Part shown: positions 26,000 through 37,399 of the stretch, piece after piece
Layout of the letters: each line of letters starts with the position of its first letter
Position numbering within the stretch: the first letter of the stretch is position 1
Source: Amblyornis subalaris
Taxonomy: Eukaryota; Chordata; Aves; Passeriformes; Ptilonorhynchidae
Length of the DNA: 64,000 bases
Direction of reading: 5' to 3'
NCBI GenBank assembly: GCA_018881555.1
Contig: JACAXG010000308.1
Location: forward strand, 237,804-301,803
Notes under the pieces: generated by a model
What the model was told of the DNA's origin: nothing
The model's input: only the letters and a program-made list of their open reading frames with translations
The model's database searches: none
Position numbers and translations under genes: made by a program

Positions 26000-28854
26000 A
26001 TACAGATTCATGTCCTCAAAGTCTGTTTTTGACACAGACCTAAGGGACAAGTTGCCATTGCAGTGTTTCCCCAAACCCAAATGTGCCCTTCTCCTTCCAG
26101 CACTGGGCATGGTGCTGGATGTCCCTGCTCCAAGGAAAGCCTTTCCTTGCCAGTGCAGTCAGGACAGTGTCCCTGAGGACAGCACAGCATTCCAGAGCTC
26201 CACTGGACACAGCCTCTGTGATGTGCAGGATCACTACTCTGGAATATGATGATGCTTTATCATAAAGTCATCCTGCCTCCTGGTCACTGGAGTTCTTCCA
26301 NGGAGAGGAGTGTCTGAAGGGAAAAGGGATTTTTCAGGAGTAGATGTATGTGTCAGTGCCTTANACAATTTTAATTTCTGTTCTGAGGATGTTAATTGCA
26401 CCTGGAGCTCCGTCCAACACGGAGTTGTTAGGTGCTCATAAATATTCTGGAACTGCCAGTGGTGCTGAGGTGTTGCTGGAACCTTCTCAAGAATATCCAT
26501 CTAATAACAATTTCCTTGGAAGGAANTGCTTTCAGAAACCTGCCACGGTCTGTTTAATGGGAAGGATTTAATAACATGGAGCAATTGGTGAGGCAGACAA
26601 ATTAACAATGTGCATGAATTTGTATTTGCATGCTAAGTATGTGCCAACATTAAAATCCCTTAACAATAACCTTGTTTTTCCACCTCTATAAAGCCAATTA
26701 TTACCCACATTATGTTGCAGTGAACTCTCAGTTCCCAGACAGTCTCACACTTCATGCTGAATGCTTCTGTTGTTTAAAGATCTGAAAATTTCTGATAATT
26801 TTGTGCCAGGAGAAAAAAAGGGAAATATCTGATCATATACAAAATTTTTCAGCTTATAGTGTAGTAACATTGTGTAATACATGAAAATATTGTCTGATAA
26901 CTCCAAACAGGAACAATGTCGCTGTGATCTTCACCAGGAGCAAAATTTTACCTCTTCTGGTCCTGTCACAGCAACAAATCACCCTACAAAGAAGTGGAGC
27001 AAGTTCATCATTGTAGATTCAATTGTTTAAACTCGTGTGGCTGCTAAAATTTTGGGATTAGGAATGAATGGAGAGCAAGTAGAGCATTANGAAAGTAAAC
27101 TCCTTCGAGCTGTTTGCCATGAGACTAGAAGAGAGGTCATGGATCAGGGAAAGGTAAACATACAGAGTAGTTCTGTGCTCCCTCGTAAAACTGATGGTTT
27201 CAAACCCTGGTAAATCCAGCAATTGTTTCCATTTCCATGCGTGTGATATTTTAATTTAGACAACAAATTTGCTTGTAGCTTCTAAGGGTGCTTTACAGCA
27301 GTTTTACATCACTAAGAATGCTCTTGGTTTTCAGGGTTTTCTTCCTACCGAGCTACCTCTTATTTCCACCAGAGTAAATTATAGAGCTGCTTATCTTCAG
27401 GGCAGGGAGAAGGGCAAGGAGGTCAGTTCAGCCATTGGGCACGGTGATGCTTTGCAGAGGGATGGAACCAACCCTTGTGGCATTTCTGTGGCTCAGGAGT
27501 GCTGCTCCTGCTGGCCAGCATTGACTCACCTCTTGTTCCCAAGCACCGCTGGAGCCTCCCCGGGTGCCCCGGAGCGGAGCACCCCCTGGAGAGTCAGGCT
27601 TTGGAGAAACTCCTTTGGCAGAGCAGCCTCCCTCAGCCTTTTCTCCCCAGTGGAAGCAGAGCTCAAACCCTAGTGCATCCCTGCTGATGATTTTACAGCT
27701 TACAGCAACGTTTTTTCATATTTCTCTGCAGTTTTCTCTAGAAGTCTAACNTAATTTTTTGCCTTCTGCAGGCACTTCTGGTTATGCATTTGAACTCCAC
27801 AGGTCTGTGACATTCACCCTATGGAAATATGTTCAGCCCTACTGTTAAGAATTATTTCTGCTTGAAATTTTGTTCCTCACAAGGTTTTTTCATTTTTTTG
27901 GACAGGCTGTTTCTTGTTTCAGAGGTGTCAGTGACATCTCTCCTATTTTTTCACAGTGGCAGTAAAAAGAAAAAAAATACATCCATAAAAAAGGATTTGC
28001 AGGAATATTTTTTTGGAAGAAATTTGTATGTGTTAGCCATCTTATTCAATGCATTTTATCAGTTGAAATANGGAGTCTTTTGCTGTGGTAAAGTCGAACT
28101 GGATGGGAACTTCTGTGTTCAGAACCAGCATGTTCAGTGGTAAAGAAAGAGTAGGAAATCCAAAAGGACGTTATGGATTTTGAATGTGTAGCTAGAAGCT
28201 AATGTGGTCTTCCCAAGGTATGAATCATCAGTAGATAAGGGCAAAGTGGAAAAATACTAGGGTGGTGAATCATATGTAAAGTCNAAACAAAGCTGAAACA
28301 TCAGTTTATACACACCCCCCCATTCACACATACAAATATGCTTCAACTGGGAAGAACATCCAGGTCTTTGCTCCTGTTGCCAGAGAAAAGTGGTTTGGAA
28401 CTGATCTGTGTCCAGGTAAAGGCCCTGAGCCAAAGGCTGTCCTTGATATCTTTCACACTTGAGCACTTCTATTGCTTCCCTAATTCTCAGTATACATTTC
28501 TTCCTTTATCTTTCTACAGCACTAATAATGATATTATATCTTCTATTACACCCTAAGAACAAAAATTATTCTTATCTGGCTGGCTTGGTAAGCTGATTTT
28601 CTCTTCAAGGGTTCTTGAAACTCGAAGCCAGAGAGGTTTTGCTCTCTAGCAGTTCTAATGAGGGATTGTGAATGGCAAAACACTGTCAGGTTTTGCAGCC
28701 ACGTTTAACCCTTGGTTTACCNCTCTCACTGAGTTTTAGATGCATTGGGAAGATATCTGTAGCATTTATTTGGATAAATGGGCAGATGTTCAGCTGCAGT
28801 AAACTGGCACACTTTGGTTTCAATGGGAGGGTTTACCCCGGGTGAATGTTGAGC
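26000..28854. other. Unique sequence without a recognised gene
   Basis: No exon or mobile element is recognised. At about 26580-26720 lies an AT-rich, repeat-free block with an octamer-like TATTTGCATGC, a possible conserved element. The reading frame at 27269-27673 is GC-rich in its second half but has no recognised domain. Confidence 0.5.
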
Positions 28855-28901
28855 TCCAATAATTACCTTAAACAGTGTTTAACTGTTAAGGTAACNTTGG
28901 A
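28855..28901. repeat. Imperfect long hairpin
   Basis: TCCAAT...TTACCTTAAACAGT (28855-28876) pairs with ACTGTTAAGGTAAC.TTGGA (about 28881-28901), with one missing base, one N and a short loop. Weaker complementarity seems to continue outward: a TTTACCCCGGG-like word near 28830 faces CTCGGGGAAA near 28913. The whole could be a decayed inverted-repeat transposon or a hairpin RNA precursor. Neither is proven. Confidence 0.6.
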
Positions 28902-29754
28902 TTTGGTTTCCTCGGGGAAAATTGAATTTCTGTTAGATGAAATGTTAGTGGCAAAAGTGCTCTGAAGAGTATGAATATGAATTTGAGTCTGCTTATATAG
29001 ACCTTGCATAAATTCCTTATGTAAATTACATGTCTCTGCTAAGGGAGTAGATAAAAAGCTGTGTGACCCTGCAGACAGTGCAGATGGCANGTTACAGACA
29101 GCAACTATTTGAAATATCCGTTCTGGTCAAAAAAATTGCAGGCAGAACATATGCTGAGCTGTGTTCCTGTAAAACTCTGCCTAACGAGCCTAGTGAGAAA
29201 GTTTGCAAGTAGCCAGGAGGCATAGCACATCTCCAGGGCGGTGAGATCAGTCAGCATCCCAACTGGGAATGTGTCTGGAGAACGCTCCTTCGGGGGCATT
29301 GTACAAGCAGACGTTCTGCTGATGAACGATGCTTCACATCTCACCAGAACTGAAACGCGCCGGGGGAAGAAAGGAGCAGCCTCCTGGACCTGGAGCAGTG
29401 CACCGGGCTGGGACAGGCTGTTGGAAACATAGGACTCCCTTGGACACAGGAATACGGGGAGCTTAAGCAGACTAGAGATAATATCCTCTTTATTGTCTGA
29501 AGAATTAAATCTCCTCAGCTTGAGAATGTCTGCAGGGAGATTTTTGCTGCTGTTCTCTCATCCCCTTACAGCAGCAAGCTGAAAATCAAACCATTTGCTC
29601 AAACTGCAGCCCTTAAAAGTTACAACCTGAAGTGATACAGGTTAATAGGCAATAGAAAGACCTCGGCAACAGCAAGAATTTCAAAGCCACTTTATACAAA
29701 ACACTAGGAAATGTAGCACTGGTGCGGAATAGGAAAGGATGAATGGATGTGCTT
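28902..29754. other. Unique sequence without a recognised gene
   Basis: No repeat is recognised. The minus-strand frame at 29105-29344 (79 codons, ending without a known motif) looks somewhat protein-like but matches no family I know and lacks visible exon context. Confidence 0.45.
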
Positions 29755-30074
29755 GCAGCCCGCAAAGACACCTGCATCCTGGGCCGATCCCACATTGTGG
29801 GCAGCAGGAGGAGAGAGGGGATTCTGCCCCTCTACCTCCACTCAGGTGAGACCCCACCTGCAGAGCTGCCTCCAGCCCTGGGGTCCCAGCACAGGAAGGA
29901 TGTGGAGCTGTTGGAGTGAGTCCAGAGGAAGCCATTGAGATGCTCGAAGGGCTGGAGCCCCTCTGCTCTGCAGCCAGGCTGGGAGAGCTGGGGGTGTTCA
30001 CCTGGAGAAGAGGAGGATCCAGGGACAGCTCAGAGCCCCTTCCAGTGCCTAAATGGACTCCAGAAGAGCTGGAG
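29755..30074 (+). mobile_element. CR1 LINE fragment lacking its 3' end
   Basis: Plus-strand CR1 sequence from the end of ORF2: GGGGATTCTGCCCCTCTACC, GTGAGACCCCACCTGCAGAG, GGGGTCCCAGCACAGGAAGG and GGGTGTTCACCTGGAGAAG are all typical. It stops abruptly near 30074, about where the 3' untranslated region would begin. The next bases are not CR1-like, and no terminal ATTCT repeat follows. Because CR1 inserts with its 3' end intact, the missing end points to a later deletion or rearrangement. Confidence 0.9.
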
Positions 30075-33000
30075 TTGATTCCTCTGTCGCTGTTTTCTGA
30101 ACTGCATCCAGTTTTCTTTGCTTCCTCTTAGTGAGCTGCCAAGAAGTAGTTATTCCATCTTCTCAGGGACTGTGGAGAAGCCAGGAGGTAAACTGCAGTG
30201 TTAGAGTACGAAAGAAGCAGGGAAGCAGGTTTAAATGTCGAGTTCTGCACGTGCATTTCAAACCAGTATTTGTAAATGAGGAACAGGAAGTGTTCTGCAG
30301 AGCTTTTGTAGTACGGCTGCATCTACATCCCCTCCTAGAGAGGACACTGCCGATAATTGTCTGTTTCTGCATAGGAGATGCAGGAGATGAGTTACAAGTG
30401 TGAGACNGGCAGGAGGGAGAGGCTTACGCAGCAAAACGAGGCAACTGCTTTGGTTTTGGGGAGCTCTGTTTGCTGCAAGGCAGGGAGCTGAGTCCCACAG
30501 GCTCTCTGAGAGGCAGGGGGAGGATGCTGGGGGCTGTGCGTCACAGAAGGGCATCAACAGTCAAGGCAGGGAAGGGAGGTTTGGCTGGGTGAAGGAAATG
30601 AGGAGGATTATGGCAGTAAAGGTTCTTTTCAAATTGTTTCAATAATTTCACGCTAGCACTGGAGAAGTTTGTGTGCAACAGTCTTTTCTAGTAGAAACAG
30701 ACCCATTTACTCATAGGTCACAGACACAGACACAAATATGTCCTTCTTTTGGTTAAAAAATCCAAAACGTCTTATATTTTGTAAGAGGTTTATTTTTTTG
30801 GTGAGGGCGTTTGCTTCCCCAAGGAAATTACTATTTGAAAGTAAAGGTAAGGTAAGAAATTTCAGCTAAAAATTATTTTTGACAGATTTTGTTGGAATAC
30901 TAAAGAATTCTTTAACATCATCATTGGCTTCTCAGAACAAAGATTAAGTAATAGAAAAGGCTTGTAGCAGCATAACTTTTCCACTCCTTTTTGGGGTGGA
31001 TTGTTTGTTAGCAAGAGTCCCTGGAATCATCATCTTCTCTGCCCTGAGGTGTATTCTTACACAAAGAAGTCAGCAGGATTGGGTAGACTCAGTGGTCCAG
31101 AAAAGCTATTAGCCGAAGGAGATAGCTTGATTATATTTTTTGGCTTCAGCACACTTCTGAAAAATGTTGGAAGGGGAAGAAAATGGGATGTTTAGATTCT
31201 CTGCATACGAGGATGCCAGAAGCTGTTGCTGGGTGTTATCCACGGAGACGATTGGGAGAGGATGTCTGAAAAAAGGAACCTTTGGGGCTTTCTGGAGCAG
31301 TGTTGCCAACTAAAAAGTGTTGCCTTGTTGGGTGAAATAAATATCCAGAGGGTATTCATTGGAATGAGTGTTAGCAATCAGGGGCAGAGCGAGCTGGGAG
31401 TGTCCCAGTGCCCCAGGCAAAGACAAGGAGAGCTCAGCCTGCAAACAGAAAATAGGAGCCACCTTCCCTGTGTGCTGGCATATTCAAGTGGAATCTGCCA
31501 CAGTAACACACAGTGTCCAGGTTTGTGGCAGCCATTTAATCACAGAGGGAGGGTTTCTGTGTTCATAGGCAGGAAAAGCAGGAAAGCAGCAGGCTGAGGG
31601 AGAGGGTGGAGGGGAAGAAGTGACCTTGTGTATGGGTCTGCAAAGCAGAGCCCCAGCTCCTGCCCAGAGCTCAGGTGATTTTGTGCGGCTCTGAACGGCC
31701 TGCACAGCCCTCGAGCGAGCCTTCACCCTTTCTCCTAAACCCACTTTTGCTTCTTTGAACTCCTCCAGCTCTCAGCACCCGGCCATCGCCATGCAGTTCC
31801 CAGCCCTGGGTCTCCTGTATCATCCCGTGTCCCACTTTTAAGGCCACATCTGTCACCTCGTTCATTTGTGCCTACTCTGCATCCTTGCCCCCGTTTTCCT
31901 GGTCTCAGCACTATTCCGTGCTCCCGTTCTCCGTGCCACATAGTTAGGCTGGCGCTGTTAATGGTCCGTCCTGCACGGGATAACTGCTCACTATCACTGT
32001 CCATAGCAGAGGTATGGGTGCACCACGTGATTACACAAAGTAAGCAAAGCATAAAAAGCCACTTAGTCATTAAAAAAATTGCTGTTACAGCTAAAGAAAC
32101 TGAAATAATGCTCCAGGCAGGCCTGGAAAAACCCAGAGAAAGCAAGATTCCAACGTCAGGCTTTGCAGTGACCCTGTGACTGGGGGGGACTGCTGATACT
32201 GTGTGGACTGGGGTAAGAGGCATCTCCATCAGGAGCCATTCCCATGGCTGCTTAAAAAAAGAGAAGCTCTTTCCCTTTTGGTAAGCACCTCCTCTCTGAG
32301 TGCTGGGGAATCTTGTATTTCTCAAGGTTTGCAACAGTTTTTGTGCATCATATAAAACAGGGACTCTTTCAGTGGTTTTGGTAAGGAAAGATCAACCTTT
32401 GGCCACTGATCTTTTTTCTGTTCAAAAGGGGAAGTGGCACCTCATTAAACCTTACAAAGCAGGGGAAGCTCCTACAAGGTGCCTGCTGTGTACTTGGTGA
32501 ATTGGACAACAGAATGTTTCCTCCTTCAGCTCCTTCACTCTGTTTTTCCACATCCATCACTGCTACCCTTCCTCCTGGTACTGGGACCACGATGGACACT
32601 TCTGTTGCTGCACAAGTGTTTTACAGATCCTAGGACAGTGCACAGGTTTGTTGTGGCATCACCTATGTGTGTACTTACAGTGCACATCCACTAAAACAAT
32701 AATTTGCCATGGCTGTTTCTTTTAGAGTGAAGAGCCTGTAAACCCTACAGGGCTGTGGGGTTACCTTGGACAGAGGCGTCCAGAGCCCACGGTGTGAGTG
32801 GTAAGTTACCTCGTGTGGAAGTTCAGCATCCAGCACAGAGCGAGGAGTTTTGGGTTCCAAACATGGCCAGTCTTTTGTCAGCCCCTGCCCTTAGGGCAGA
32901 ACATGAATATGTCTAGATAAATGCATAGACTACATCCTGCTAGCCTGAGTGAGATCAGAAACGAGCTCACCAAGATGCACAGCTACAGAAACCAGGAACC

Positions 33001-33652
33001 AACTGCAGAATAAGTTCTGTGGTTTTGGCAGTCAGTGAGTTATGTGGACCCAAAATGTGTAACTGTTCTGAAAACCTAAATGTTCTGCTGTGGTTGAACT
33101 TAAACGGGCTGTTATTGCTCCTGGGATTGCCCTCAAAGCATCCATTTTGTCCAGCACTGATTTTACATCTGTCCATCTGCGTGATTTCTTTAAGCCAAAT
33201 TGAGGCCAACGTGTGTATCGTAAACAGAAATGTGTTTAATTCTGGCCTTCCTTTGCCTTCAGTTGCATTTGCTCCCAGCCCTCTGCAAGCACTCTGCTAT
33301 CCATATATTCCAGAGAAAACATTATAAATCTGTCATGGACTATTTGCAGAAAACAAATCTTTGTAAAGTAATAGCTCGACAGAAGATGCATCTCAAAGAG
33401 GCAATGCTGCAGCCACAGTTAATGGGCAGAGCCTGGGAACAGCCATGAGGAATATTGCTCCATTTCAACAATGGATGAGAGGATCATCAAGTAAATCAGA
33501 TCTCAATAAACAAGAAGCCAGTTAAGAGCCTCATAAACAATGCATGAATGAGAAAAAGATTGCTGTGGAGCAAACAATTAACCAGAGACAGAGCTGAAAA
33601 GTAGTTAATGACACAGGCATAATAATCATGACTTCTAATGACAACAAAATCA
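30075..33652. other. Unique sequence without a recognised gene
   Basis: No exon or mobile element is recognised. Two blocks are repeat-free and rich in regulatory-like words: about 31930-32110 (containing the E-box CACGTG) and about 33330-33650. They may be conserved non-coding sequence. The 199-codon minus-strand frame at 31735-32334 has no recognised domain. Confidence 0.5.
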
Positions 33653-33672
33653 GGAAGACAATATTGTCTTCC
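33653..33672. repeat. Perfect 20-bp palindrome
   Basis: GGAAGACAATATTGTCTTCC is its own reverse complement with no spacer. It lies at the right end of a repeat-free block. Perfect 20-base palindromes are rare by chance and could bind a dimeric factor or simply be fortuitous. Confidence 0.9.
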
Positions 33673-34263
33673 CCATGAAGTAAGGCATTCTGGCATGGAA
33701 ATGTTTAGAATTCATGTTGTATTATATTAATGCAGAATTTTTAGAATAGAGTCTAGTCTTGCAAGGATATTTCTCTGCTGTTATGATAGCAAAAGGGCTG
33801 TCCATATTGCAAATTTCAAAAGTTGCAAAAAACCCCCATTCATTTACCAGAACTGTGGAAAGGTAAATCCCCAGTGAGTGCCTTTCTCCTGACCTCTTTT
33901 CTGTCTAATATACTGGGTTTCTTATGTGTCCCCTTAGTTATATTTTATAAAATTAAAGATAAATAAAAATAACTGTGCTTATTTGGAAACCTAACTAAGA
34001 GGAGTTTNGTGAGACAGGAATATCAATAACAGCATTCAATGCTGTTGGCTTGGAATGCTGTATGGAAATTCATGTACATCATTCAAAGGAAATGGTAAGC
34101 CATACAACAATAACAGTAATAATATTAACAATAATGAAAGCAGTAATAATATAACTTTTGTTGTTGTTATCATTTCATATGTGTTTTTCTGGGATGGAGA
34201 AGCAGTTTTTCTGGCACCTAGAGGTGTGCTGCTGGTGCAGCTGTGGAATGTGCAGTGATCTGA
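33673..34263. other. Host sequence upstream of the retrovirus, with an AAT/AAC-rich patch
   Basis: No LTR is visible before the retroviral gag remnant begins. At about 34108-34155 there is a short degenerate AAT/AAC simple repeat. An in-frame stop (TGA at 34261-34263) marks the left limit of the gag-like frame. Confidence 0.6.
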
Positions 34264-35250
34264 CACAAAAAGGATGGGCTAACAGCACAATCAGCTTTTA
34301 AAAAAGAAATTAAAGAGAAATTGGAAATCCACATAGATTCCCTTACAGAGGAAACTGGAACTTTAAAATCTCAATTGGCCGCATCAGAAAAATGTGAAAA
34401 ATGTCCGCAAGAAAAATTAGATCTTTTTATAATCCAGTCACCCTCTCTGGGAACGGCCAGTCAAATTCACAAATCAACCCCTTACGAGGATTCTGAGACT
34501 TGGGATGGGGATGTTTGGGATTATAGTGGTGAGAATTTTATTGCCACCCCTGACCTTCTCCCTGACTCTTTCCCTTTTTGGCCATTAATTAAGACTGAAG
34601 TTACTAATGAGGGTGAGAATGGCAGTGCATACGATTCCTTGGTCTCCTGCAGAATTGGCTGAATTGAAGGAGTATTCCAAGCATTCAGGAGAATCCAAGA
34701 TGGAATATGTATGATAGAATCCATGTGGTGAGTCTCTTTGACTGGGGAAGATTGATTTTTATGGAGTGAGGAAGAAATGGAAATGTATTGGGATCCTGGT
34801 GTGTTTTTAACCAGAGATCATGATTATTCTTTAGCTGCACGGGTGGTGTCTTGGGCAGGAGGGACACATGAGCAGGATAGGGGAGATCCACTGGTATTAA
34901 AACTACTGGATTCTTGGATCTCTGGCTTCTGTGCAGGGTGAAGTACAGGAGGTTCATGTTCAAACCACCACAGCTCCCAAGCATTCCACAGCAAATATTC
35001 CTGCCCGGCTTTTGGGGGAAAAAGAGTTAACTAAGGTTGAAGTGCTCATGGGGGCCACCCAAACAAATATTTGAGGGCTTGATTTACTTTGTGGGTGCAC
35101 CTGGAAACTCCTGGATGGAACTTTATGCAGTTTCGCAGTGAGCAGCACTGGTTTGCTGGGGATACAAATAGAATCTGAAAGAATGTGAGACAATTCAGAC
35201 TCTGAAAAGTTTATCAATATGCTGAGATATCAGTATCACTGCCTCCTTCT
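34264..35250 (+). pseudogene. Retroviral gag remnant (capsid region)
   Basis: An open frame at 34264-34662 begins with a Lys/Glu-rich, probably coiled-coil stretch (KKEIKEKLEIHIDSLTEE). It continues with an acidic linker and the motif PFWPLIKTE, typical of the start of a retroviral capsid. The frame is then broken near 34640: capsid-like sequence (ELAELKEYSKHSGES) continues in another frame to a stop near 34708. Further capsid-like pieces with stops follow to about 35200. The Gag N-terminus (matrix) is missing or too divergent to recognise, and I see no CCHC zinc knuckle. In an intact virus Gag forms the particle; this copy cannot. Confidence 0.7.
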
Positions 35251-36003
35251 AAAATATCCCATGTAAAACGGTACCCCCTGCCAGCAGCAGCACTTATAGG
35301 GACTGATGGGGGTGGTGACAAATTCATTTTAAAAGAGGCATCATTAAAAGGATTCATTTGCCTTATAATTCACTTGTGTCCAGTAGAGAAGCCTGGCTGT
35401 TTTATAGTTGATTACTGCTGTTTAAATGGCAACACAGACCCATTAACAGCTGCAGTACCCAGTATTGCAAATTTAACCCATGGATGGCAGTCCTGATATA
35501 AAAGATATGTTCTTTATGGTTCCCTTCCAAGAGGAGGATAAAGAGGAATTTGCTTTTCCCTGGGAACAGGCTCCCTCGGGGGTATAAATATTCACCCAGA
35601 GTTGCTTATTCTTCACCTGCTGAGTTGCTAGAATCTCACTCCCCCCAGATGTGAACCCGTACCAATATATGGATGACATTCTAATTGGAGGAGATTCCTG
35701 GGAAAAGGTAGGGGAAGCAGCAGCAGCCCTATGGGAAGCATTACATGAAGCAGAAATTGAAATTCCACCTGAAAAATGTCAAGGACCAAGTAAAGAGGTA
35801 ACATTTAGGTACTTGGTGGATAGCAGGCAGTGCAGTAGTTCCTCCAGACACTTGAAAGGAAATAGAACAAATACAGATGCCCCAATCGAAGAAAGAATTA
35901 CAACAGTTACTGGGAACTTTAGGATACTGCAGAAAACATGTACTTGGCTTTTCTATCATTGCTCTTTAGACTCAGCAGTGCAACAAGCTGAGAAGATATA
36001 TTA
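35250..36003 (+). pseudogene. Retroviral reverse transcriptase remnant
   Basis: The start is marked by KRYPLPAAA from 35266, the usual entry to the fingers/palm domain. The polymerase core YMDD is at 35666-35677, followed by ILIGGDSWEKVGEAAAALWE and a connection-like segment (about 35760-35960). The first half and the YMDD half lie in different frames (35266 and 35666 differ by 1 modulo 3) and stops intervene, for example near 35495 and 35585. The segment between is shorter than usual, so part of the palm is probably deleted. In a living virus this enzyme copies the RNA genome into DNA. The two catalytic Asp of YMDD remain, but the gene is inactive. Confidence 0.92.
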
Positions 36004-36533
36004 GGAACAGCCTGTACAAACCAGAGGACCCTTTGATTTGCTGGGCTGTGCTCCCCCAGAAGGAGTTGCACAAAAATCTACAGTCAGAAATGGAACGCCT
36101 ACCTAATGGCAGCTGCAGGAGGAACAAATTAACAGAAGGAACTACTGAAGTTTCTAAATTACAAATGACTATCCATGCAGAGCCATTAGCATTACAACAA
36201 CCTTTCAAACCCTCACCAATTCCAGATGCACCTCCCCTTACTGAGGGGATGCGAACAGAAGGTATTTGGTTCACAGATGCCTCAGCAAAGAGCGTAAGTG
36301 GTAAATGGCAATACAAAGCAGTTGAATTAAACACCACAAAAAAAAAACCAGCAGAAGAAGGTGAAGCTAGTGCACAAGTGGGAGAGTTAAGAGCAGTTGT
36401 TCCAGCAGCTCAGAATGGAATAAAAATAATCTATGTGGACTCCTGTGCCATTTGGGCTGGTGCTACCCAGTGGCTCTGCCAATGGAAATTACTAAATTGG
36501 GAAGTAAATAAATCTCCCATCTGGAGATCTTAA
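36004..36533 (+). pseudogene. Retroviral RNase H remnant
   Basis: A largely open frame of about 166 codons (36033-36533). The RNase H signature is WFTDASAK at 36267-36290, with the first catalytic Asp at 36276-36278. The expected Glu follows in AQVGELRAV and the next Asp in IIYVDSCAIW. The C-terminal part (ATQWLCQWKLLNWEVNKSPIW) is the usual end of the domain. A TAA at 36531-36533 interrupts the frame, which then continues into integrase. Relative to YMDD the frame is shifted. This is the best-preserved gene part of the element. Confidence 0.92.
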
Positions 36534-37330
36534 GATTGGCAATTATTATTAAATATAGTCAGAAAAACCCCATTCAGAATAGGACGGGTCACAGCCCGTG
36601 CCAAGGATAACAAACCAGCCACAAACTGGAATTGAAAGGTGGATGAATTAACTAAAATCAGGGAAATAGAGGTAAAAGACTCCTCAAATCAGGAATGGTA
36701 TCAATTGGGAGAATAGTTACATCAGAAATTACATCACACTGGTAAAGAAGCACTTTATTTGGCTGCACAGAGCAAAGGTTGGCCCCTAAACAGGAAAACC
36801 CCTGAAATCATTCTTACAGAATGCCCTCAGCGTAGATTAAAATTACAATTAGATCAGCCTGCTAAAGCACCACCCCTACACATCAGTAAATAAGTGCAAA
36901 GCTCTATGATCTACGTGGCAGATTGACTCCATGGGGTCACTAAGACTCCGCAGGATCCCAATCCATCCTCAGAGATGTAAGAGGAGTCTTGGGCTACTCA
37001 TGGCAGCCAAACACAGAAAGGCTGAAGGTCAGAGCACAGTACAGGGACTGTCACCATGGTTCTCAGGCCTGCCTACTCCTGGTGCCATCCCGAGTGAGAA
37101 TGGCTCGCATCTCTCCTGTAAGGAGGTACAAGAACAGGCCAAACAGGAGGGAGTTCCATGGGTATTTCAATGGGCAAACCCCACTGAGATTTGTTTTGTT
37201 TTACTTTTTCAGGAAATCATATTGGGAATGATGCCAGCACATCCCCACTGAAGATCAAGTTCTTCTTCCCAGAAGGAATCAGCGCCAGAAGGAACCAGGC
37301 TGGGCACACACCAGGCTGGGCCTCACCCAA
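36534..37330 (+). pseudogene. Retroviral integrase remnant
   Basis: It follows RNase H directly. In-frame stops lie at 36531-36533, 36633-36635 and 36714-36716. A zinc-binding HHCC region is visible: His residues in HQKLHH near 36721, then CPQ at 36822-36830 followed by Arg (CGT, 36831-36833) where the second Cys is expected. The catalytic core lies in a shifted frame: TWQIDSMGS gives the first Asp at 36925-36927. The usual Asp before Asn-Gly-Ser-His is Glu here (SENGSH, GAG at 37096-37098). With lost zinc and catalytic residues it could not integrate DNA. The end near 37330 is approximate. Confidence 0.85.
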
Positions 37331-37399
37331 GGTATGGAGATCCTCACTTTTCCTATCTGTAATGGTCACTATGGTAACAGTTGTAGCCACACTTGAGCC

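Noticed and set aside
29105..29344. Minus-strand 79-codon frame that looks protein-like
   Set aside because: No known domain, no acceptor or donor pattern I trust and no partner exons.
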